A stretch of DNA of 32,830 bases, taken from assembly GCA_943332105.1 (NCBI GenBank), contig CALQOD010000028.1, positions 1 through 32,830 of the forward strand. Direction: 5' to 3'. Positions 1-9,170 of this stretch are shown here, one piece after another. The notes beneath the pieces were generated by a model. That model searched no databases. It was given only the letters and a program-made list of their open reading frames with translations, and had not been told where the DNA came from. Positions within the stretch are counted from its first letter, which is position 1. The number at the start of each line of letters is the position of its first letter. The stretch is from Chitinophaga pinensis. Lineage in GTDB: Bacteria; Bacteroidota; Bacteroidia; AKYH767-A; OLB10. Position numbers and translations under genes: made by a program.

Positions 1-90
1 GAAGGTGATCAGCTTTACAGCTCTGTGAATTCAATCATCAATCAAGCTTCAGACTTCAATAATTACGCCCAAGGCAACGACGAAAAATAA
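1..90 (+). CDS. 3' end of an unidentified gene
   Basis: The first 90 bases are open in frame 1 and end with TAA at 88-90, giving a 29-residue C-terminal fragment that ends in YAQGNDEK. The fragment is hydrophilic, with no membrane segment or recognisable motif, so no function is assigned. The next gene starts 54 bases downstream on the same strand. The call rests only on the open frame running in from the window edge, and it could be non-coding. Confidence 0.5.
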   Translation, partial: EGDQLYSSVNSIINQASDFNNYAQGNDEK

Positions 91-144
91 AAATACGATT
101 ACAATCTATTGACAAACCAAATCAAATTAAACTAACCAATTTTT

Positions 145-3100
145 ATGTTCCTGTCGTTAAGAATTAAGATTTTCTATGCAGCATTTATAATAATGAATAT
201 GCTGCATAGTTTTTCATTTGCACAAAATCCTACGGCTTCTTTCACATCAAATAAGTCTATTGGTTGTGCACCTTTAATGGTCAACTTTACGAACAACTCC
301 AGTAACTTTAATACATGTATGTGGTATTTCGGAAATACCAATACTTCAGCTGCAAACAATCCAACAACAGTTTATACTACACCGGGCCTTTATACTGTAA
401 ATCTAGTTGTATTTGGCTCTAACGGACAAATAGATTCAACAACACAAACGATTACTGTAGTTGACAATCCCATTGCGAATTTTTCGGTTTCTCAAACTAC
501 AGGATGTGCTTTAGACAACTCATTTCAATTTACTAATACCTCCACCAATACCGTATCTTATATATGGGATTTTGGTGATGGAACTTCATCAGTAGATCCG
601 AACCCATCTCATACTTATATTAATGCAGGCACTTTTAATGTAAAACTGATTGCCACCAGTACTTATGGGTGTCAAGCAATTGAAATTAAAAATTCGCTTT
701 TAACAATCTATGCTAAACCTATTGTTCAATTTACCTCAAACTCTACTTCTACCTGTGATGTAAATTCAACATTTAATTTTACAGATAATACAACAGGAAG
801 CAATTCATGGTCATGGACATTTGGTGATGGGGCGACCTCAACATTACAAAATCCTTCACATCAGTATTCATCAACAGGAAACTTTAACGTAACACTTATT
901 GCAGGTAATTCTAACGGTTGTTATGATACAACTTCGCAGAGTAACTTTATCCATATTGGAAATACTTTAGTTCCTTCATTTACCAGCAGTGACACTAATG
1001 GATGTGCACCATCGTCTATCCATTTTAATGCAACAACTGCAAATGCCAATTCATGGGTATGGGATTTTGGAGATGGTACTACATCAACTTTGAAATCTCC
1101 TAATCATACTTATAATAATCCTGGACAATACACCATTACACTTACAGTAACAACAAACAGTGGATGTAATGGCAGTATTATAAAGAATCAATATATCAAA
1201 ATTGATTCAAAACCAATTCCTGCATTTTCATTAGTACAAGATACAGGTTGTGCTCCATTCACAATTCAAACAATAAACAACTCGATTGGAGCAAGTTCCT
1301 ATTTATGGAGCTTTGGAAATACAACATCAACATTAAACAGTCCAACAAAAACATACTCTTCTGGAGGAAGCTATTCAATTTCATTAGTAGCAATATCTCA
1401 AAATGGATGTTCAGATTCAATAAAAATGACATCTGCTGTGAAAGTATATGATCCGGAGGCACAATTTCAAGCGACTCCTAAAGCAGGCTGTCCTGGTATG
1501 ACAGTACAATTTAATAATACGACAACACAAATAAATATTGTAAATTATTTATGGTTATTTGGAGATGGGACTAGTTCTACTTTACAAAACCCAACACATA
1601 CTTTCAACTCTATTGGTATTTACCCTATAACATTAATTGTCACTAATACATTCGGCTGTGTAGATACTACTATTAAATTAAATTATATAACCATAGTTGA
1701 CCCAACAATTAACTACACCTTGCCAGATACAATAAAAATTTGTTTAGGCGATCCTCATACATTTAATGATCCTACATCGTCAAGTAATTCTTGGAATTGG
1801 GATTTCGGCGATGGCAATACATCAAATACACAAAACGCAACAAATTTATATTTAAACGCTGGTGTATACATCGTAAGCTTAATGACGGCTATGCCTGGTG
1901 GTTGTACGCAAACTTTTAATCCATTTGCTATTGTAGAAGTTGTACCTTATGTAAAAAAGCCTATCGATTTTACATTGATGGGTAACTGCAAACCATATGT
2001 TGTACAATTTAACTGCACCACTCCAAATGTAATTTCTTATAATTGGAGTTTTGGCGATGGCACCTATTCATCAGTTGCAAATCCATTACATACATTTGAT
2101 AGTGCAGGGGCCTATACCGTGAATTTAACATTAACAATTGGCTCTGGATGTATAACTGAAATGGATACAATCGTAACAGTAGGACATTTAAATACAGCCA
2201 GCGCAAGTTCATATAATGAATGTATAAATAATGCAATTCAATTTGCTATTACTGATAGCTCGGAGTTTGTTTCTTGTGTTTGGCATTTCGGAGATGGATC
2301 AACTTCAAATAATTTTTCAACAACCCATGCATACACTGCAGTTGGAAGCTACAATGCATTTATAATTACTACTGATTATACTAATTGTATTGATACATTT
2401 TATTTACCAAAAGAAGTTAATGTGACCAATTCAAGCGCCGACTTTAATGTATCAAATCCGGTTGTTTGTTTAGGTGGTAGTATCTCATTTAATAATTTAA
2501 GCTTATATGGTAACTCTTACCTCTGGGAATTTGGTGATGGAACTACTTCTACTGATACATTCCCATCACATACATATACACAGGCTGGATTGTACACTGT
2601 TATATTAAAAGTTTTTAATGGTGGTTGTATCAGAACAAAGACAGCTATTAACTATATCAATATTGTTGATCCACAAGCTAATTTCAGCTTTGTGACTAAC
2701 GGTATGTGTATGCCAATATCAGTCACATTTACTCCGCAAACACCAACAGCAGTGACATGGCTATGGGAATTTGGAAATAATGATACCTCAAGTTTATCAA
2801 ACCCGGTTTATACTTATTATAATGCACCTAATGATTCAATCAAGTTAACTATTACAGATAATTACGGTTGTTCAAAGGTTGTAAAGAAGAAAAAGATTAG
2901 CTATTACAAAGCATCTGCTATTGCAAATAATACAAATGGCTGCGCTCCATTACAAATTCAATTTACCGATGCAAGTAATGGCGCAATTTCTTGGAATTGG
3001 TTTTTTGGCGATGGGTCAACATCAACACAAAAAAATCCCATTCACACCTACAATGGCGGTTTATTTGATGTGACGCTAATAGCGACTTTTCCAAGTGGAT

Positions 3101-5652
3101 GTATAGATACCGCCTTTTACCCTGGACTAATTAATTCTCAAAAACCAACATCGGATTTTTATTCGCCGACTATTGCTGGCTGCTCTCCGACACAAATCAA
3201 CTTCACGAACACATCAACAGATGCAACTGATTTCGAATGGAGCTTTGGTGATGGTGTTTCATCAACAAGTATAAATCCTAGTCATATTTATAATATACCA
3301 GGATACTACACTATTTCATTAATTACAAGAAGTGATATTGGTTGTGTAGATACTATGGTTAAACCACAGTATATTTTTATTCCGGGCACATATACAAAAT
3401 TCAATATTCCAATTACATCAGGATGCCAAAATACCTCTATCGGATTTGTTGACTCCTCCATTAACGCATCAATTTACAATTGGAATTTCGGTGATGGTTA
3501 CACGTCAACTACGACGAATCCTAATCATATTTATCAGGATACGGGAAGTTTTACTGTTACCTTAATCACTTATGATACTTTAGGATGTAGCTCATCATAT
3601 TCTTTCCCAACTCCAGTTCGTATTTATCAGATTCCAGTAGCAGCAGCAACAACTTCGAACTATACTGGCTGTTCTAATTTTACAACAAGCTTTATAAATC
3701 AATCACAATTCGCATCGCAGTATATCTGGTCCTTTGGTGATGGAGCAACGTCAACAGCAACCGACACCTCACATACTTATAACATTGGAGGAAACTTTTA
3801 TCCTGAATTAATTGCTATTACTAACCGTGGATGTAGAGACACGTTCAACTTTAGTACTCCTGTTAATGTATTGCAGACCCCAACTGCTTCAATGACATTA
3901 AGTGATACATTGGCTTGTAATCCTGCAGGAATAACATTAACAACGATTTCATCAGACACGATTAATGCAACTTATAACTGGACATTCGGCAATGGATTAT
4001 CTAGCAATTCAATAAATCCATCAACATCCTACAACAATCCAGGTTATTATTATCCGAACCTAATTGTAACAAATGCTAACGGTTGCGCAGATACTACTTC
4101 AACAACAATACATATCTTAGAAAGTCCAATCGCTAATGGAACAGCATCCATTTATCAAGGATGTAATCCATTAACAATTAATTTCAGTAATATTTCTACA
4201 AATGCTGTCGACTATTTATGGAATTTTGGCAATACCGATACCTCACAACTTGAAAATCCTAATTATACCTATTTACAAGCAGGTGTTTATAGTCCACAAA
4301 TAATTGCATACAACAATTTAGGTTGTTCAGATACTTTTAAATTAAGTAACATAACTGTTTTGCAAAGTCCGATTGCAAATTTCTATAGCAGCGATACAAT
4401 AGGATGTAAGAACTCTCCAGTTAATTTTATCAATACATCTTCAAATTTAATTGCTTCAACATATAATTGGAATTTGGGAATAAGCACTTCAACTATGTTT
4501 GAACCTACTATCTCCTATCCATTCTCGGGGAATTATACTATTTCATTAATTGTTTTGAATTCGAATGGATGCAGTGATACATTAACTAAAAACAACTACA
4601 TTAATATTGCTGATTCATTACCGCCAGATGAAGATCCGATTATGAGCGTTTCTGTTTTATCTGACAATACAGTCAGTATTACCTGGAGAAATAGCTTTGC
4701 TAGTGATTTAAAAAAGTACAAACTTTATCGATTAAATGATTCAACTAGTGATTATGATTTGATCTATACAGACAATAATGCCCAAAATTTTTCATCAATT
4801 AATTATAGTACTTATATCGATACTGCTTTAGTAACGAAGTTCAACACGTATACTTATAAAGTTCAAACCATCGATTACTGTGAAAACGCACTTGCAATTA
4901 GCCAATTACATGCTTCAACTAGCATTAATATAACTGCACAAACTGCAAATCAGAATATCTATGTATCATGGACACCTTATGGCGGTTGTGATTTAAACAC
5001 CTACGAATTATATCGTACCGAAAAACCAAGTGGTAGTCCTGTTTTAATAGCAACACTTAATAACACTACACTATCATACTTAGACACAGGCTTGTATTGT
5101 CCATATGAGTACTCCTATTTGGTTAAAGCAACTGATTTATGTTCATCAACATTTTACTCTAACAGCGACACATCGAACGCTACACCAATAAACATTTTAG
5201 AAAATCAACATGTAGATATTATACGATCAACTGTAGTAGATAATAAAATGGTATTAACAGAATGGTCAACGCCTGCATTACATCCTGAAAGAGTTTCATC
5301 TTATGAAATATACAGATCAATAGACAATATTGCATTTTCTTTAATTGCATCAGTGCCGGCAGGAATTACTTTCTACAATGATTATGATTCAGATGTTAAT
5401 GCAAAAGAATATTATTACCATATTCTTGTAAAAAACGACTGTAGTCTATTAGGAACAAAAAGTAATCTTGTTACATCCATTTATTTACAAGGTGAGTTAA
5501 TTAATAGGACAACCTATTTAAACTGGACACATTACAAAGAATGGACTCCAGGAGTTGATAAATATGAGATTCAATATTTAAACTCAGAAGGGCAATGGGA
5601 GGTAATTAAAGTAGTTGATGGAAATAATATTTCAACATCTTTTGATGAATAA
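145..5652 (+). CDS. Giant secreted PKD-repeat / fibronectin-III protein, apparently truncated at the C-terminus
   Basis: This is an 1835-residue exported protein, probably a surface adhesin or matrix protein. A Sec signal peptide occupies about residues 1-26, with likely cleavage after SFSFA. Residues ~28-1490 hold 18 PKD-type repeats of about 80 residues. Each carries the W-x-FGDG/FGN core (for example YIWDFGDGTSS, WVWDFGDGTTS) followed by the SHTY/NPTHTF strand. The first core is near residue 60 and the last (WNLGIS) near 1442. Most repeats have a GC pair near the start and another near the end, suggesting one disulfide per repeat. From ~1493 the sequence changes to fibronectin-III-like domains (starts near 1494, 1592, 1690 and 1783) with Y-x-LYR / Y-E-IYR signatures. 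The fourth is cut short at SFDE and the gene ends. Related Bacteroidota proteins normally finish with a T9SS type B (CHU_C) sorting domain, and none is present. The start has no clear Shine-Dalgarno. Confidence 0.9.
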   Translation: MFLSLRIKIFYAAFIIMNMLHSFSFAQNPTASFTSNKSIGCAPLMVNFTNNSSNFNTCMWYFGNTNTSAANNPTTVYTTPGLYTVNLVVFGSNGQIDSTTQTITVVDNPIANFSVSQTTGCALDNSFQFTNTSTNTVSYIWDFGDGTSSVDPNPSHTYINAGTFNVKLIATSTYGCQAIEIKNSLLTIYAKPIVQFTSNSTSTCDVNSTFNFTDNTTGSNSWSWTFGDGATSTLQNPSHQYSSTGNFNVTLIAGNSNGCYDTTSQSNFIHIGNTLVPSFTSSDTNGCAPSSIHFNATTANANSWVWDFGDGTTSTLKSPNHTYNNPGQYTITLTVTTNSGCNGSIIKNQYIKIDSKPIPAFSLVQDTGCAPFTIQTINNSIGASSYLWSFGNTTSTLNSPTKTYSSGGSYSISLVAISQNGCSDSIKMTSAVKVYDPEAQFQATPKAGCPGMTVQFNNTTTQINIVNYLWLFGDGTSSTLQNPTHTFNSIGIYPITLIVTNTFGCVDTTIKLNYITIVDPTINYTLPDTIKICLGDPHTFNDPTSSSNSWNWDFGDGNTSNTQNATNLYLNAGVYIVSLMTAMPGGCTQTFNPFAIVEVVPYVKKPIDFTLMGNCKPYVVQFNCTTPNVISYNWSFGDGTYSSVANPLHTFDSAGAYTVNLTLTIGSGCITEMDTIVTVGHLNTASASSYNECINNAIQFAITDSSEFVSCVWHFGDGSTSNNFSTTHAYTAVGSYNAFIITTDYTNCIDTFYLPKEVNVTNSSADFNVSNPVVCLGGSISFNNLSLYGNSYLWEFGDGTTSTDTFPSHTYTQAGLYTVILKVFNGGCIRTKTAINYINIVDPQANFSFVTNGMCMPISVTFTPQTPTAVTWLWEFGNNDTSSLSNPVYTYYNAPNDSIKLTITDNYGCSKVVKKKKISYYKASAIANNTNGCAPLQIQFTDASNGAISWNWFFGDGSTSTQKNPIHTYNGGLFDVTLIATFPSGCIDTAFYPGLINSQKPTSDFYSPTIAGCSPTQINFTNTSTDATDFEWSFGDGVSSTSINPSHIYNIPGYYTISLITRSDIGCVDTMVKPQYIFIPGTYTKFNIPITSGCQNTSIGFVDSSINASIYNWNFGDGYTSTTTNPNHIYQDTGSFTVTLITYDTLGCSSSYSFPTPVRIYQIPVAAATTSNYTGCSNFTTSFINQSQFASQYIWSFGDGATSTATDTSHTYNIGGNFYPELIAITNRGCRDTFNFSTPVNVLQTPTASMTLSDTLACNPAGITLTTISSDTINATYNWTFGNGLSSNSINPSTSYNNPGYYYPNLIVTNANGCADTTSTTIHILESPIANGTASIYQGCNPLTINFSNISTNAVDYLWNFGNTDTSQLENPNYTYLQAGVYSPQIIAYNNLGCSDTFKLSNITVLQSPIANFYSSDTIGCKNSPVNFINTSSNLIASTYNWNLGISTSTMFEPTISYPFSGNYTISLIVLNSNGCSDTLTKNNYINIADSLPPDEDPIMSVSVLSDNTVSITWRNSFASDLKKYKLYRLNDSTSDYDLIYTDNNAQNFSSINYSTYIDTALVTKFNTYTYKVQTIDYCENALAISQLHASTSINITAQTANQNIYVSWTPYGGCDLNTYELYRTEKPSGSPVLIATLNNTTLSYLDTGLYCPYEYSYLVKATDLCSSTFYSNSDTSNATPINILENQHVDIIRSTVVDNKMVLTEWSTPALHPERVSSYEIYRSIDNIAFSLIASVPAGITFYNDYDSDVNAKEYYYHILVKNDCSLLGTKSNLVTSIYLQGELINRTTYLNWTHYKEWTPGVDKYEIQYLNSEGQWEVIKVVDGNNISTSFDE

Positions 5653-5676
5653 GCTGTTATTTTAATTCATTAGGAT

Positions 5677-5684
5677 TAAATTTG
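5677..5684 (+). promoter_or_regulatory. -7 promoter element for the histidine kinase gene
   Basis: TAAATTTG is a perfect match to the Bacteroidota -7 consensus TAnnTTTG. It lies in the 37-base gap after the PKD gene and only 5 bases before the kinase ATG, so the transcript would start at or next to the start codon. No convincing -33 TTG is found at the usual spacing. Confidence 0.5.
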
Positions 5685-5689
5685 CTGTT

Positions 5690-6670
5690 ATGGCAGTGCA
5701 AATTAGAACATCGAGAACTTTACTTTTATTTTACTCTTTAGTATTTTATGTTTTACTGCAATTTTCTTGGTGGTCTTATTTACTCATTAATTTAAATAAG
5801 GAGTTATACTATCAAAAAATAGAATTTGCACAAAAGACTTCTATTACCAAACAAGAATTTGAACATTATAAATTACAAAACAACAACCTTCTTAAAAAGA
5901 GATGGTCAATGGTTGCGGGCGAAGGAGTAGTTTTTCTTTCCCTTTTGATTTTTGGAATTTACAGAACTAAAAGAGCTTTTAATCAGGAATTTGATTTAGC
6001 TAGACAACAGAAAAACTTTTTATTGTCAATTACACATGAATTTAAATCTCCATTAGCCGCTATAAAACTTAGTCTGCAAACAATACATAAAAGACATTTA
6101 GAAGAAAATCTAAAAAAAGAAATTATTTCCAGAGCACTAAACGAGACAGACAGAATAAATTTATTAATTGAAAATGCACTCTTTGCAAGCCGCTTAGAGT
6201 CTCAAAATGCTGAATATCATTTTGAGGATTTTAATTTTAGTGATTACGTAACCGAACTTATATCAAACTATCAAAAGGGTATCTTCAACGAATCAGAAAT
6301 AATTTTAGAACGAGAGAACAACATTTTTTATAAAGGCGATAAACTTGCATTAACTTCTTTGATTTACAACTTGCTAGAGAATGCTGAAAAATACAGCCAC
6401 AAGCCTGCACAAATCATGTTAACACTTAAAAAAAAACATAGCAATATAGAGCTAATAGTTAAAGATTTTGGATGTGGAATAGAAATAAAAGAACGAGATA
6501 AAGTTTTTGATAAATTCTATCGAATTGGGAATGAAGAAACAAGAAGAACAAAGGGAACCGGACTTGGACTATACATTGTTAAAAAAGTAGTTTTAATTCA
6601 TAAAGGAAATATTGAAATCAAATCAAATATTCCGAATGGAACAATTTTCACAATTAAGCTGCCTAATTAA
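5690..6670 (+). CDS. Membrane sensor histidine kinase (orphan)
   Basis: This is a two-component sensor kinase of 326 residues. Two hydrophobic segments (about 10-34 and 74-91) enclose a short extracytoplasmic loop of roughly 40 residues, so there is no large sensor domain. The HisKA dimerisation domain carries the phospho-acceptor His116 in SITHEFKSP. The HATPase domain has the N box (N227/N231 in YNLLENAEKYS), the G1 box DFGCGIE (259-265), the F box KVFDKFYRI and the G2 box GTGLGLYIV (289-297). All catalytic boxes look intact. No response-regulator gene is adjacent: gpmI follows 50 bases downstream. In Bacteroidota a response regulator often sits beside such a kinase, so the partner is probably encoded elsewhere. 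The signal sensed is unknown. A -7 element 5 bases before the ATG supports this start and transcription independent of the PKD gene. Confidence 0.92.
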   Translation: MAVQIRTSRTLLLFYSLVFYVLLQFSWWSYLLINLNKELYYQKIEFAQKTSITKQEFEHYKLQNNNLLKKRWSMVAGEGVVFLSLLIFGIYRTKRAFNQEFDLARQQKNFLLSITHEFKSPLAAIKLSLQTIHKRHLEENLKKEIISRALNETDRINLLIENALFASRLESQNAEYHFEDFNFSDYVTELISNYQKGIFNESEIILERENNIFYKGDKLALTSLIYNLLENAEKYSHKPAQIMLTLKKKHSNIELIVKDFGCGIEIKERDKVFDKFYRIGNEETRRTKGTGLGLYIVKKVVLIHKGNIEIKSNIPNGTIFTIKLPN

Positions 6671-6696
6671 TCACAAGTTCATTTATCTTTTATATC

Positions 6697-6704
6697 TACC
6701 TTTG
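6697..6704 (+). promoter_or_regulatory. -7 promoter element for gpmI
   Basis: TACCTTTG fits TAnnTTTG. It lies 16 bases before the gpmI ATG, in the 50-base gap after the kinase gene. A weak AGGAAA directly precedes the ATG. No clear -33 element was found. Confidence 0.45.
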
Positions 6705-6720
6705 TATTCTATTTAGGAAA

Positions 6721-8238
6721 ATGCGCAAATTAGGTTTAATTATATTAGATGGATGGGGCATTGCTCCAGAATCGGAAGGGAATGCAATATCAAAAGCAAA
6801 TATTCCATTTTTCACAAGTCTGCTTAATAATTATCCATCTGCTTCATTAGTTACAAGCGGTGAAGATGTTGGATTACCTGAAGGGCAAATGGGTAATTCA
6901 GAAGTTGGGCATTTAAATATTGGAGCTGGCAGAGTCGTTTGGCAAGACCTTGCAATTATCAATAAATCTATCCGAGAAAACACACTAGAATTAAACCCTG
7001 TTCTGGTTAAATTAATTCAATTAGCCAAAGACAAGAAATGCAATGTTCATTTGATGGGATTAGTTTCAGATGGTGGCGTTCATTCTCATATTGAGCATTT
7101 AAAATATCTGACTTCAATTCTGCATAAGTATAAAGTTGACAATGTTTTTATTCATGCATTTACAGATGGTAGGGATACTAATCCCATAAATGGTATAAGT
7201 TATTTAAAAGATTTAGATAGCCATTTAAAAATCAATACCGGTAAAATAGCTAGCATAATTGGAAGATATTACGCAATGGATAGAGATAATAGATGGGATC
7301 GAATTAAAATAGCTTATGATGCATTAGTTAATGGAATTGGCGAGCATTATACTAATTGGGAAGATGGCATCAATGAATCGTACAAGAATGAAGTTACCGA
7401 TGAGTTTATAAAACCAATAATTGTTACTAACGGTATTGGAGAACCGACAGTTACTATAAAAGAAAATGATTTAGTTTTTTGTTTTAACTTCAGGACTGAT
7501 AGATGTCGTGAAATAACGCAAGTACTTACCCAAGATAGTATGCCTGCATTTAACATGAAAATAATCCCATTAGATTATTTCACTATGACTAAATACGACC
7601 ATAACTATAAAAATATTCATGTTGTTTTTGAAAAGGACAATTTATATAACACATTGGGCGAAGTACTAGAAAAGGCGGGGAAGCGACAAATTCGTGCAGC
7701 TGAGACTGAGAAATATCCTCATGTTACATTTTTCTTTTCTGGCGGAAGGGAGACACCTTTTAAAAATGAGATAAGGTTAATGGCAGCATCTCCAAAAGTT
7801 ACTACCTATGATTTACAGCCTGAAATGAGTGCGGAAGATGTTAAAATTCTTGTATTGGAGGAAATAAAAAAAGAAAGTGCTGAATTTATCTGCTTAAATT
7901 TTGCCAATGCAGATATGGTAGGTCATACAGGTGTAATAAGTGCGGCCATTAAAGCCGTTGAAAAAGTTGATAACTGCTTGAATGAAATTATCAATTTGGG
8001 TATAAAGCATCAATATGATTTTATTATTATTGCTGATCACGGAAATGCTGATAAAATGTTAAATGACGATGGAAGTCCGAATACAGCTCACACATTAAAT
8101 CCTGTTCCAATAATTTATGTTGGCGACAAAAATAAAAAGGTAAGAAGAGGAAAGCTAGCTGATATTGCCCCGACTATTCTTCACTTAATGAACATCCCTA
8201 TTCCGAGTGAAATGACAGGTGAAATTTTGATACATTAA
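6721..8238 (+). CDS. gpmI: 2,3-bisphosphoglycerate-independent phosphoglycerate mutase
   Basis: The enzyme interconverts 3-phosphoglycerate and 2-phosphoglycerate in cytoplasmic glycolysis/gluconeogenesis, using two Mn2+ ions and a phosphoserine intermediate. At 505 residues it matches the family's usual ~510. The alkaline-phosphatase-superfamily metal site starts with LILDGWG-type ILDGWG (Asp10). The catalytic serine is Ser60 in GQMGNSEVGHLNIGAGR. Further signatures include VSDGGVHSH, FTDGRDTNP, GRYYAMDRDNRWDR, FNFRTDR, ANADMVGHTG, the metal-binding IADHGNADKM and the AHTLNPVP segment near the C-terminus. All catalytic signatures look intact. It has its own -7 element, and the DUF6089 gene starts 2 bases after its stop, so the two are probably co-transcribed. 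Confidence 0.98.
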   Translation: MRKLGLIILDGWGIAPESEGNAISKANIPFFTSLLNNYPSASLVTSGEDVGLPEGQMGNSEVGHLNIGAGRVVWQDLAIINKSIRENTLELNPVLVKLIQLAKDKKCNVHLMGLVSDGGVHSHIEHLKYLTSILHKYKVDNVFIHAFTDGRDTNPINGISYLKDLDSHLKINTGKIASIIGRYYAMDRDNRWDRIKIAYDALVNGIGEHYTNWEDGINESYKNEVTDEFIKPIIVTNGIGEPTVTIKENDLVFCFNFRTDRCREITQVLTQDSMPAFNMKIIPLDYFTMTKYDHNYKNIHVVFEKDNLYNTLGEVLEKAGKRQIRAAETEKYPHVTFFFSGGRETPFKNEIRLMAASPKVTTYDLQPEMSAEDVKILVLEEIKKESAEFICLNFANADMVGHTGVISAAIKAVEKVDNCLNEIINLGIKHQYDFIIIADHGNADKMLNDDGSPNTAHTLNPVPIIYVGDKNKKVRRGKLADIAPTILHLMNIPIPSEMTGEILIH

Positions 8239-8240
8239 AG

Positions 8241-9128
8241 GTGAAAAAAACTATTTTTCTATTACTGCTTTGCAGTGTCTTTACAATTAAATTATCCTTT
8301 TCTCAGTCGAGATTAGGAATTTTTGCCGGATACGGTACTACTTGGTATTATGGAGATCTTAATGATCGTATTTTAACGAGTAAGGAACTTTTGGGCCATT
8401 ACTGGAATGTTGGATTTGTCTATCGCTTAAACACAAGGAGTAGTTTATCAATTAACTATAACAATGCATATATCGAAGGGGCGGACTCTTTAGCCATTCA
8501 TGCATTCAATAGAAAAAGAGATTTGCACTTTCAATCCGATATAGAAGATATTGCATTGAGATATGAATATCAACTCTTCAAAAAATTTTCTGTTAGAAAA
8601 AAACAATTGCTTACTCCCTATATTATTTTAGGAATTGGCGCTTTACATCATAATCCTGTGGCCATTTTAAACAACAATGAGGTTGAATTACAATCACTGG
8701 GAACAGAAGGCCAGTTCATAGAAGGAGGACAATATCCAAAACCTTATAAACTTTATCAATTATCAGTGCCAACAGGTATAGGAGTTGAAACTAGACTTTC
8801 CAATGCTTTTTCATTGCGATTAGAGATTATTAATCATTGGACATTTTTTGATTACTTAGATGACATTAGTACTGTATTTGCCGATTCAACCAGACTTTCA
8901 CAAACGACTAATGGACAACTGGCTGTTGAACTAGCAAATAATTTTCAAAAAGGATACCCTGCAGATGGAGTTGGAAGAGGAAACAAAAAAAATAACGATA
9001 CTTATGTTACAGCTGGCATTAGCATAGTTTATAGAATTGTTAATGGAAATCAGCAAGGAATGAAAGGGAACAATAGAAAATCAAAGGGCAAGAAAAAGAA
9101 AAAGAACAACTGTGACGCTTACGATTAA
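8241..9128 (+). CDS. DUF6089-type outer-membrane beta-barrel protein
   Basis: This is a 295-residue exported protein. It starts with GTG two bases after the gpmI stop, which places the first codon exactly at the beginning of a Sec signal peptide (cleavage after about residue 21, LSFS|Q). The mature N-terminus (LGIFAGYGTTWYYGDLND), the internal LHFQSDIEDIALRYEYQ stretch and TPYIILGIGALHHNP match the pattern of the Bacteroidota DUF6089 family, predicted small outer-membrane barrels of unknown function. The end is odd for a barrel: it carries a strongly basic Lys/Asn-rich tail (KGKKKKKNN) rather than a terminal aromatic strand. In many Bacteroidota a DUF6089 gene sits beside uppS and bamA; those genes are not here, so this may be a paralogue or a rearranged copy. 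The family call is from motif recognition only. Confidence 0.8.
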   Translation: MKKTIFLLLLCSVFTIKLSFSQSRLGIFAGYGTTWYYGDLNDRILTSKELLGHYWNVGFVYRLNTRSSLSINYNNAYIEGADSLAIHAFNRKRDLHFQSDIEDIALRYEYQLFKKFSVRKKQLLTPYIILGIGALHHNPVAILNNNEVELQSLGTEGQFIEGGQYPKPYKLYQLSVPTGIGVETRLSNAFSLRLEIINHWTFFDYLDDISTVFADSTRLSQTTNGQLAVELANNFQKGYPADGVGRGNKKNNDTYVTAGISIVYRIVNGNQQGMKGNNRKSKGKKKKKNNCDAYD

Positions 9129-9146
9129 ACAACGGATTGTTTTTAG

Positions 9147-9154
9147 TAATTTTG
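9147..9154 (+). promoter_or_regulatory. -7 promoter element for mfd
   Basis: TAATTTTG fits TAnnTTTG and lies 16 bases before the mfd GTG start, in the 42-base gap after the DUF6089 gene. A TTA at 9125-9127 sits at the N19 spacing where a -33 TTG would be expected. Confidence 0.45.
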
Positions 9155-9170
9155 CATTCTCAAATTAATC

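Noticed and set aside
1248-2236. Several 67-75 codon frames on both strands inside the PKD gene
   Set aside because: They come from the biased, repetitive codon content of the PKD repeats.
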